This document shows positions 50,114-59,209 of a stretch of DNA of 64,000 bases, piece by piece (the stretch's first letter is position 1; the number at the start of each line of letters is the position of its first letter). The stretch spans positions 2,914,001 through 2,978,000 of the forward strand of contig NZ_BAAAWH010000001.1 in assembly GCF_039534975.1 (NCBI RefSeq), given 5' to 3'. A model generated the notes under the pieces. The model had not been told where the DNA came from, made no database searches, and was given only the letters and a program-made list of their open reading frames with translations. A program made the translations under genes and the position numbers. The stretch is from Microbacterium terregens (lineage in GTDB: Bacteria; Actinomycetota; Actinomycetes; Actinomycetales; Microbacteriaceae).

Positions 50114-52875
50114 TTCTTCGCCGGAGCCTTGCGGGTGGTAGCCGCCTTGCGCGCGGGAGTGCGCTTGGGGGCAGGACCCTTCGCACGCTTCTCGGCGATC
50201 AGCTCGACGGCACGCTCGAAGGTGATGTCCATCGCGACCTCGCCTCGGGGAATCGTCGCGTTCGTCTCACCGTCGGTGACGTAGGGCCCGAAACGCCCGT
50301 CCTTCAGCTTGATGGGCTTGCCGCTGACCGGATCGTTCTCGAACTCCTTGAGCGCGCTCGATGCGCGCCGAGCGCCGTACTTCGGCAGCGCGTAGATCGC
50401 GAGCGCCTGGTCGAGGGTGACGTCGAAGATGAGCTGCTCGGAGTCGAGCGTGCGCGAATCGGTGCCCTTCTTGAGGTACGGCCCGTAGCGTCCATTCTGC
50501 GCGGTGATCGGCTCTTCCGACTCAGGATCCACGCCGACCGTGCGCGGCAGGTCGAGCAGGCGCAGCGCGGTCTCCAAGTCGATCGTGTCGACGGACATGG
50601 ACTTGAACAGCGACGCGGTGCGCGGCTTGGGCGCGGCATCCTTCTTCGTCGCCTTCTTCTTCGTCCCCGAAGCCGGTTCCTGAGCCTGGGGTGCGGCGAG
50701 GACCTCTCCGGTCGCCTCGTCCACCGCCGTCGGGTCCTCGGGTTCGGTCTCCTCGACGTACGGTCCGAAGCGCCCGTCCTTGACGACCACGAGCTTTCCG
50801 GTCTCGGGGTTCTCCCCGAGCACGCGGTTGCCCGCGACCGGGGCGTCGATCAGTTCCTGCGCCTTCTCGGGCGTCAGCTCGTCCGGTGCCAGGTCCTCGG
50901 GGATGTTCACCCGGCGGGGCGGAGCGTCGGCGTTCTCCGGATCGATGATGTCCAGATACGGACCGTATTTGCCGAACCGCAACGTGGTGGTCGCGCTGAT
51001 CGGCGTCGCGTTCAGCTCGCGAGCGTCGATCTCACCGAGGTTCTCCACGATGTTGCGCAGCCCGGGCTGGGTGTCGGAGCCGAAGTAGAACTCCCGCAGC
51101 CACGCCGTGCGCTGCTGCTCGCCGCGGGCGATCGCGTCGAGGTCGTCCTCGAGGGCCGCCGTGAAGTCGTAGTCGACGAGGTCCGCGAAGTGCTCTTCGA
51201 GCAGGCGGACCACGCTGAACGCGAGCCAGCTGGGGACCAGCGCCTGCCCACGCTTGGTGACGTATCCGCGGTCCAGGATGACGTCGATGATGCTCGCGAA
51301 CGTGGAGGGCCGGCCGATGCCCTTCTCTTCGAGCGCCTTCACGAGGCTGGCCTCGGTGTAGCGCGGCTTGGGGGTGGTCGCATGACCCTTCGGCTCGACC
51401 TCTTTGAGCCGCAGCGTGTCCCCGATGGCGAGGATCGGCAGCGACTGGTCGTCCGCCTTGTCGGCGTCGCTGCGCTTCTCGTCGCGACCCTCTTCGTACG
51501 CCTCGAGGAACCCCTTGAACGTGTACACCGTGCCGGATGCCGTGAACTCAGCCCGCTGGACGGCACCGTCGACGGGTGCGTCGACGGTGAGCGTCACGGT
51601 GGTGGTCTCGTACTTGGCGTCCGCCATCTGGCTGGCGACGGTGCGCTTCCAGATGAGGTCGTACATCCGCTGCTCGTCGCGGTCCAGCTCGCCGGAGACC
51701 GAGGCGGGGGTGCGGAACTGCTCGCCGGATGGGCGGATCGCCTCGTGCGCCTCCTGCGCGTTCTTGCTCTTGCTGCGGTACACGCGGGGGTTCAGCGGGA
51801 CGGCTTTCTCGCCGTACAGCGACACGGCCTGCTCACGGGCCGCGGTGATCGCCTGCGTGCTCAGCGCAGTCGAGTCGGTGCGCATGTAGGTGATGAACCC
51901 CTTCTCGTAGAGACGCTGCGCAACGCTCATGGCGTGCTTGGCGCTCATCGAGAGCTTGCGACCGGACTCCTGCTGCAGGGTCGACGTGGTGAAGGGCGGC
52001 TTCGGGCTGCGTGTGCCGGGCTTGGATTCCAGGGCGGTCACGGATGCTTCGCCGACGCCCTCGATCGCGGCGGCGAGCGTGCGCGCCTTGGCCTCGTCGA
52101 GGACGACGACGACCTTCTTGAGCGCCCCACGGTCGTCGAAGTCGGTGCCACGGGCCAGTGCGGCGCCGTCGACCCGTGCGAGACGGGTGGTGAAGGATGC
52201 TTCGTCCGGCTCGGGCGAGGACTTCGTCAGCGCGAGCGCTTGAACGTCCCAGTAGGCGGCGGAGATGAAGGCCATCCGCTCGCGCTCCCGATCGACGACC
52301 ATGCGTGTCGCCGCCGACTGGACTCGACCGGCGCTCAGCGCCGCGCCCTCACGGCCGCTGCCGACCTTGCGCCACAGCACGGGCGAGACGTCCCAGCCGT
52401 ACAGGCGATCCAACAGGCGTCGGGTCTCTTGCGCGTCCACGAGGGCGAGATCCAGTTCGCGCGTGTCTTCCACGGCAGCGCGGATCGCGTCCTTCGTGAT
52501 CTCGTGGAAAACCATGCGGCGCACGGGCACCTTCGGCTTGAGCACCTCGAGAAGGTGCCACGCAATGGCCTCGCCTTCCCGGTCCTCATCCGTGGCGAGC
52601 AGGACTTCGTCGGCGTTCTTGAGCGCGCGCTTGAGCTCGGCGACCGTCTTGGTCTTCCGGTCGTTGACGACGTAATAGGGGTCGAAGTCGTTGTCGATGT
52701 CGATCGAGTACTTGCCGTACGCGGTCTTCTTGTCGGCCGGGATGTCCTTTTTGCTCGCGAGATCGCGGATGTGACCGACCGAACTGAGTACCTCGTAGTC
52801 ATCGCCGAGGTAGCCCTGGATCGACTTCATCTTCGTCGGTGACTCGACGATGACGAGCTTCTTGCCTGTTGCCAA
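50110..52875 (-). CDS. topA: DNA topoisomerase I
   Basis: 921 aa, actinobacterial type without zinc fingers. KKLVIVESPTKMKSIQGYLG Toprim start, LLATDEDREGEAIAWHL (DxDxEG-like acidic site), active-site Tyr in KGFITYMRTDSTALS, four C-terminal topo_C repeats with PYLKKGTD and GRFGPYVT, and a Lys/Arg/Ala-rich tail. The start is TTG 52875 (eight bases after GAAAGGA), because upstream sequence to 52914 is not conserved. Relaxes negative supercoils. Confidence 0.95.
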   Translation of the reverse strand: MATGKKLVIVESPTKMKSIQGYLGDDYEVLSSVGHIRDLASKKDIPADKKTAYGKYSIDIDNDFDPYYVVNDRKTKTVAELKRALKNADEVLLATDEDREGEAIAWHLLEVLKPKVPVRRMVFHEITKDAIRAAVEDTRELDLALVDAQETRRLLDRLYGWDVSPVLWRKVGSGREGAALSAGRVQSAATRMVVDRERERMAFISAAYWDVQALALTKSSPEPDEASFTTRLARVDGAALARGTDFDDRGALKKVVVVLDEAKARTLAAAIEGVGEASVTALESKPGTRSPKPPFTTSTLQQESGRKLSMSAKHAMSVAQRLYEKGFITYMRTDSTALSTQAITAAREQAVSLYGEKAVPLNPRVYRSKSKNAQEAHEAIRPSGEQFRTPASVSGELDRDEQRMYDLIWKRTVASQMADAKYETTTVTLTVDAPVDGAVQRAEFTASGTVYTFKGFLEAYEEGRDEKRSDADKADDQSLPILAIGDTLRLKEVEPKGHATTPKPRYTEASLVKALEEKGIGRPSTFASIIDVILDRGYVTKRGQALVPSWLAFSVVRLLEEHFADLVDYDFTAALEDDLDAIARGEQQRTAWLREFYFGSDTQPGLRNIVENLGEIDARELNATPISATTTLRFGKYGPYLDIIDPENADAPPRRVNIPEDLAPDELTPEKAQELIDAPVAGNRVLGENPETGKLVVVKDGRFGPYVEETEPEDPTAVDEATGEVLAAPQAQEPASGTKKKATKKDAAPKPRTASLFKSMSVDTIDLETALRLLDLPRTVGVDPESEEPITAQNGRYGPYLKKGTDSRTLDSEQLIFDVTLDQALAIYALPKYGARRASSALKEFENDPVSGKPIKLKDGRFGPYVTDGETNATIPRGEVAMDITFERAVELIAEKRAKGPAPKRTPARKAATTRKAPAKK

Positions 52876-52942
52876 CGGGGGCGTCCTTTCTTCGAAGCAC
52901 ACCATACACACCACTCGGCAGGCAGGCGCTGTGAACGGCGGC

Positions 52943-53260
52943 TCATCGCGGGGGGCCAGCGCGTGCCGATGCGGTCGCGGCGAACCGCCCGAACGCTCCC
53001 CCTACGGTCACCGTCACGACCAGTTCGTCCAGGTCGCACGCGACGATCTGGGCGGCGCCCGCCCCCGCGACCTCGGCGGCCCGTGCGCACGGTTCCCCCT
53101 CGACGGCACCGGATGCCGCGTCGGCCGCGGCGAGCGCTGCGGCATCCGCCACTCCCGCCAGATTCTGGGAGAAAACCGCCGCCGAACCGGCCGTCACGAG
53201 ACTCAGCGACAGCGTCGCCGTGCACGCGAGCACGCCCACGCAGAGCAGCGTTCCGGCCAT
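52943..53260 (-). CDS. TadE-like / helicase-secretion-neighbourhood pseudopilin-like protein
   Basis: 105 aa, Ala-rich. An N-terminal hydrophobic segment (TLLCVGVLACTATLSLSLVT) is followed by NLAGVADAAALAAADAASG, the Rv3654c-type pattern in Tad loci. ATG 53260 overlaps the upstream stop (TGATG). Exported minor component of the Tad/Flp system. The much longer ORF in this frame to 53815 overlaps the TadE gene and is rejected. Confidence 0.8.
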   Translation of the reverse strand: MAGTLLCVGVLACTATLSLSLVTAGSAAVFSQNLAGVADAAALAAADAASGAVEGEPCARAAEVAGAGAAQIVACDLDELVVTVTVGGAFGRFAATASARAGPPR

Positions 53261-53598
53261 CAACGACCCCCGTCGAGGGCGCAGCTGACAGCGTTCAGCG
53301 CGAGCGGCAGGACGTCGACGGCCGGGGCGTTCACGCGGACGCACACGAGGTCGCCACGCTCGTCGATGACGACGCGTGCGCCGGGGACCGCGGTCGCGAC
53401 CACCCCGGGCGCGGCGCCGGGCTCGCCGCGTGCGGCGAGACGTGCGGCGTCGGCCGCGGCATCCTGAAGTCTCACCTGCCGGGCGCACGCGCCGAGGGCG
53501 CCGGCGCTGAGCAGCAGGACGAGCGCCACCGCCGGCAGCGCGACGGCGAACTCGGCGACCACCGAACCGTGGTCGCCGCCGAGTCCGCGGCGCTTCAT
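53260..53598 (-). CDS. TadE-family pseudopilin
   Basis: 112 aa. GSVVAEFAVALPAVALVLLL is the TadE signature (class III prepilin-like, E at +5 of the hydrophobic stretch), followed by VRLQDAAADAARLAARGE. Corresponds to Rv3655c. Its stop overlaps the next ATG and its ATG overlaps the DUF4244 stop. Likely a minor pilin. Confidence 0.85.
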   Translation of the reverse strand: MKRRGLGGDHGSVVAEFAVALPAVALVLLLSAGALGACARQVRLQDAAADAARLAARGEPGAAPGVVATAVPGARVVIDERGDLVCVRVNAPAVDVLPLALNAVSCALDGGR

Positions 53599-53789
53599 GC
53601 GACGGTGAGCGCGCGTCGCACGAGATCCGTGAGGATGCCGCGCACTTCGTCGCTGCGCATGATGACGACGAGGAGTCCGGCGAACGCGACGGCGGCCATC
53701 GTCGCGATCGCATACTCCGCGGTGGCCGCGCCGGTGTCATCTCCGAAGAGCTGCGCGGCGCGGGCGCGGGTGAGACGGGGCAGTGACAT
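53595..53789 (-). CDS. DUF4244 Flp-pilin-like protein
   Basis: 64 aa. GDDTGAATAEYAIATMAAVAFAG shows the Gly..AxAEYAI pattern of a Flp-type pilin with a cleavage site before the hydrophobic helix. GGAAGGA precedes ATG 53789. Likely the major pilin of this locus (Rv3656c equivalent). Confidence 0.85.
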   Translation of the reverse strand: MSLPRLTRARAAQLFGDDTGAATAEYAIATMAAVAFAGLLVVIMRSDEVRGILTDLVRRALTVA

Positions 53790-53845
53790 GGGTGTTCCTT
53801 CCGGTCGGTGGGCACGGGTCGGCGGGCACAGGGCGGTGGGCACGG

Positions 53846-54778
53846 TCAGATCGACAGGGGCATCGAGGTCATCACGCTCAGGAGCATCGGCGCGACCCCG
53901 AGCAGGAGGAAGGCCGGAAGCGTGCACACCCCCAGCGGGAGCAGCAAGCGCGACGACAGGCGCGCGGCACGCATGCGGCCCTCGACACGGGCCCGGTGCC
54001 GCGCGAGGGTCGAAGAGGCGCGGAGCAGTTCGACAGCAGGGACACCCGCCGAGCGGGAGAGGTCCAGGACAGCGTCGGTCGCGGCATCCGTTCCACCTCC
54101 GGTCGCGCTGTGCACGAGACGGCGCGCGCGCTCGATCGAGACCCCGCCGCTCAGCGCGATGGCCAGCAGCTCCGCGCCCAGGCCCGGGATGCCGGTCTCT
54201 GCGCGGGTTCGCTTCACCAGCGCGGCGTTCCACCGGTGCGCCGCCAGGATCAGCGCAGCCCCGAGCACGAGGCACGCGATCCCCAGCGGATTGCCCACGA
54301 GTGTTCCGAGCGTGTCGAAGCCGAGCGCGACGCCCAGAAGGACCGCCACGAGCGGAAGCCATCCCATCAGCCTTGCGGTGGCGGCCGGTTCCGCCAGGGC
54401 GACGCGCACCTCGTCGGCCGCCTCCTGCGCGTCGCGCAGTGCTGCCGACAGCGCGCGCAGGCTCTCTGCGAGCGGCGCGCCGACGGCAGTGGCGACCTCC
54501 CATGCGGCAGCGACGTCCTGCCACGGGTCCGGCGGTGCCGACGTCGCCGGGGCGACGAGCCACCGTCGACGGGGAACGGCCGGGGCGGACGCGAAGGTCG
54601 CGATGGCGGCAGCGAGCGGCATGCCGTCCGCGACGCCCGCGCTCACCCGGGCCGCGTCGGTATCGCCGGTGTCGGCCAGGTACGTCCATGCGCGAACGGG
54701 CGCGATGCCCGCCTGCAGCAGCACCGCAAGGCGCAGGACCGTCTCCGCGGTCGACGACGTCGTCACACGGCGGGCCAC
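53846..54778 (-). CDS. Type II secretion F-domain protein (TadB/TadC-like)
   Basis: 310 aa from GTG 54778. Two F-like halves: LRLAVLLQAGIAPVRAWTYL..AAWEVATAVGAPLAESLRALS and LLAIALSGGVSIERARRLVH..RMRAARLSSRLLLPLG with membrane helices between. Mycobacterial loci use two genes (Rv3658c, Rv3657c); here one protein seems to hold both. Inner-membrane platform of the Tad machine. Overlaps tadA by 16 bp. Confidence 0.85.
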   Translation of the reverse strand: MARRVTTSSTAETVLRLAVLLQAGIAPVRAWTYLADTGDTDAARVSAGVADGMPLAAAIATFASAPAVPRRRWLVAPATSAPPDPWQDVAAAWEVATAVGAPLAESLRALSAALRDAQEAADEVRVALAEPAATARLMGWLPLVAVLLGVALGFDTLGTLVGNPLGIACLVLGAALILAAHRWNAALVKRTRAETGIPGLGAELLAIALSGGVSIERARRLVHSATGGGTDAATDAVLDLSRSAGVPAVELLRASSTLARHRARVEGRMRAARLSSRLLLPLGVCTLPAFLLLGVAPMLLSVMTSMPLSI

Positions 54779-55857
54779 GGGAGCTCCTCGATCTCCAGAC
54801 GCCCGTTTGCGCTGATCACCGGGCGCCCTGCTGCGGTGAGCCTGCGAACCCCGTCCTCGCCCCGGGCCACGTGCAGGACGAACCCGATGGCACTGGCCGC
54901 CTGACGCGCGAGCGCCCGATCGTCCAGTCCGGCCAGGGCCCCGAGCGCCTCCAGCCGCGCAGGCACGTCGTGCAGCCCGTTGGCGTGCATCGTCCCCGCC
55001 CCGCCGTCGTGACCGGTGTTGAGCGCGCCGAGCAGCTCACGCACCTCCTCGCCCCGGCATTCGCCCACAATGAGTCGGTCGGGCCTCATCCGCAGCGCTT
55101 CGCGCACAAGTCGGGGCAGACCGATGGCTCCCGCGCCCTCGAGATTGGCCTGCCGCGCCTCGAGCCGGACGTGGTGCGGGTGCTCGACGCGCAGCTCCGC
55201 CACGTCCTCGATCGTGACGATCCGATCGGCTGCCGGCGCGCACCCGAGCAACGCGGCCAGCAGCGTCGTCTTCCCGGCGCCGGCCGCGCCGGTGATCAGG
55301 AGATTCGCACGTACCGCGACGAGCTTCTCCAGCCGCCCGCGGGTCGGCGCGTCGAACATCCCCCGGAATTCGAGCGCGGCGAGGTCCGGGCCATCCAGCC
55401 GCGGGACGCGGATCGAGATCGCCGTTCCCTCCGCCGCGACCGGGGGAAGCACCGCGTGCACGCGCATCCCTCCTTCCAGGCGGACGTCCACGCACGGGGT
55501 CGCATCGTCGATGTGGCGTCCCCCGAGCCCGATGAGCGCGACGGCGAGATCGCGCACGTCCTCTTCTCGTGCCCGCCATTCCTGAGCAAGAGCGGCGCCA
55601 CGACCACGGTCGACGAACAACCCGGCGGCGCCGTTGACGAAAAGATCCGTCACGTCGGGGTCATCGAGGTACCGTGCCAGCGGCTCCAGAACGGGATGCC
55701 GCGCGCCGACCCGCACCGGTCGGGTCGGCGGGGCGGGTGCGATGCGCGCAGCGTTCCGGTCGGGCGAGCCAATGAAACGGGCATCGCGGGGCACGCGGTG
55801 ACCCGATGGCCGCGAGTCACTCACGACTCGCGGCTGGACGACGAACCGTTCGGTCAT
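54763..55857 (-). CDS. Tad/Flp secretion ATPase (TadA/CpaF)
   Basis: 364 aa. Walker A LLITGAAGAGKTTLLAALLG, Asp box IVTIEDVAELRVEHPHHVRLE, Walker B-like MRPDRLIVGECRGEEVRELL, and TGHDGGAGTMHANG (His box). First gene of the operon. Powers pilus assembly. The ~50-residue N-terminal part before LARYLDDPDVTDLFVNG is Arg/Pro-rich and not conserved. Confidence 0.92.
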   Translation of the reverse strand: MTERFVVQPRVVSDSRPSGHRVPRDARFIGSPDRNAARIAPAPPTRPVRVGARHPVLEPLARYLDDPDVTDLFVNGAAGLFVDRGRGAALAQEWRAREEDVRDLAVALIGLGGRHIDDATPCVDVRLEGGMRVHAVLPPVAAEGTAISIRVPRLDGPDLAALEFRGMFDAPTRGRLEKLVAVRANLLITGAAGAGKTTLLAALLGCAPAADRIVTIEDVAELRVEHPHHVRLEARQANLEGAGAIGLPRLVREALRMRPDRLIVGECRGEEVRELLGALNTGHDGGAGTMHANGLHDVPARLEALGALAGLDDRALARQAASAIGFVLHVARGEDGVRRLTAAGRPVISANGRLEIEELPWPAV

Positions 55858-56278
55858 GCCTCGACGCTAGGTCGACATGTCAACGCGCCGATCGAGGTCG
55901 CGGATCCCCGTGCAGAGCGGCTCGAGACAGACGCCTGGGGAGGAGCGGCAAGCCGGGAAGGAGAGGGCGGCATCCCATGGGGGGAATGGGATGCCGCCAC
56001 AAGCGACACCGCAGTTCGGGGGTGGGTCGGGTGTCGCAATGCCAGAATCAAATGTTCGGCCGGGGACGAGCATACGCATATTCCGTCGGCCCTCCAAACA
56101 AACTCATCAGGCTGTAATCCGATATATCGTTCGGGCCCAGACCAGGCCGCCGGCGCGACCCTCGCGCTCCCCACTATCGGAGGTAGTGACCCTGGGAAGC
56201 GCTGGATAGATTGGGGCTGTCGTTGCGGCACGTCTTCTGGACTGTGCGGCGCCCGGGACGGCCCGCGAAGGAGCGAGC
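55858..56278. other. 421-bp divergent control region, tad operon / acs
   Basis: No gene recognised. It holds promoters for the leftward tad operon and the rightward acs. The part near 56080-56130 is unusually AT-rich (CATACGCATATTCCG..GATATATCG), the best candidate for promoter elements; I cannot fix -10/-35 with confidence. GGAG (56271) precedes the acs ATG. Confidence 0.45.
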
Positions 56279-58246
<1,968 letters not shown>

Positions 58247-58320
58247 CCCGCTGCCGACAGTGCACCTCCCCGCCGCCGAGAGTGCGTCATGTCGGGGTCG
58301 GGAGGGCTAGTGCCTCGTAG

Positions 58321-58430
58321 TCACATGCACTCCCGCAACCGGCGACGTGCACTCTCGCGAGCCGCTACGTGAACTCCCGCGAGCCGCTACGTGCACTCTC
58401 GCGAGCCGCGACGTGCACTCTCGCGGGTCA
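58321..58430. repeat. Five imperfect 22-bp tandem repeats (CGACGTGCACTCTCGCGAGCCG type)
   Basis: Units start at 58321, 58343, 58365, 58387 and 58409, each containing (ACGT)GCACTC(T/C)CGC. The last unit runs into the ridA stop (TCA 58428-58430). A partial relative of the unit appears at ~58258-58285. Located between convergent acs and ridA. Confidence 0.9.
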
Positions 58431-58895
58431 GACGTACGAGAAGACGACCTCGACCTCGACCGGGCTGTCCAGCGGGAGCACCGGGACTCCGACGGCGGAG
58501 CGAGCATGGCGCCCCGCCTCGCCGAAGATCTCACCGAGCACATCGCTGGCGCCGTTGATGACACCCGGCTGGCCGGTGAAGTCCGGGACGGAAGCGACGA
58601 AGCCGACGACTTTGACCACGCCGGTGAGCCGATCCACTCCGCCGACGGATGCCGCCGCTGCGGCGAGCGCATTGAGTGCGCACTGGCGCGCGTACGAGTT
58701 GGCGTCGGCGGGGGCGACGAGCCCGCGGCCCTCGCCCACCTTGCCGGTCGCGGGAAGCGCCCCCGACACCATCGGCAGCTGCCCGGCGGTGAACACGAGA
58801 TCGCCGTGCGCTTTGGCAGGAACGTACGCGGCCACGGGGGGCACGACGGTGGGAAGATCGATGCCCAGCTCGGCGAGCCTGCCCGAGACGCTCAC
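58428..58895 (-). CDS. ridA: RidA-family enamine/imine deaminase
   Basis: 155 aa. YVPAKAHGDLVFTAGQLPM, YARQCALNALAAAAASVGGV, and VVKVVGFVASVPDFTGQPGV are typical of the YjgF/RidA fold, with the substrate Arg likely in RSAVGVPVLPLDSPVEVEVV. GTG 58895 overlaps the stop of the upstream DUF4177 gene (GTGA). Removes reactive 2-aminoacrylate-type imines. Its terminator region is the tandem repeat. Confidence 0.88.
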   Translation of the reverse strand: MSVSGRLAELGIDLPTVVPPVAAYVPAKAHGDLVFTAGQLPMVSGALPATGKVGEGRGLVAPADANSYARQCALNALAAAAASVGGVDRLTGVVKVVGFVASVPDFTGQPGVINGASDVLGEIFGEAGRHARSAVGVPVLPLDSPVEVEVVFSYV

Positions 58896-59113
58896 TGGGC
58901 GGGTCCTTCGAACTGCCGCGCGGCCTGGGCCGCGGCATCCAGCCCTGCGTTCGCGGCGCCGCCCTCAGCCGGCCGCTTCAGGTAGGCCACCAGTCCGCCT
59001 TCCGGCCCGGGCACGACCTGGACCAGCTCCCAGCCCTGCTTGCCCCAGTTGTTGAGGATGGCTGCGGTGTTGTGGATGAGAAGCGGGGTGGTGAGGTACT
59101 CCCACGTGGTCAT
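58892..59113 (-). CDS. DUF4177 small protein
   Basis: 73 aa. TTWEYLTTPLLIHNTAAILN then NWGKQGWELVQVVPGPEG is the DUF4177 pattern. Coupled to ridA. ATG 59113 chosen: the longer ORF to 59989 runs antisense inside ponA. Function unknown; this pair is common in Actinobacteria. Confidence 0.88.
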   Translation of the reverse strand: MTTWEYLTTPLLIHNTAAILNNWGKQGWELVQVVPGPEGGLVAYLKRPAEGGAANAGLDAAAQAARQFEGPAQ

Positions 59114-59209
59114 GGAGACTCCGAAAGGTCGCGGGCGGATGCGGGGAATCGGCGCGAAAAGGCGGGTCCGTAAAGAAATCGCCCAGGTAGCTCCCCTACG
59201 ATCAAGCCT

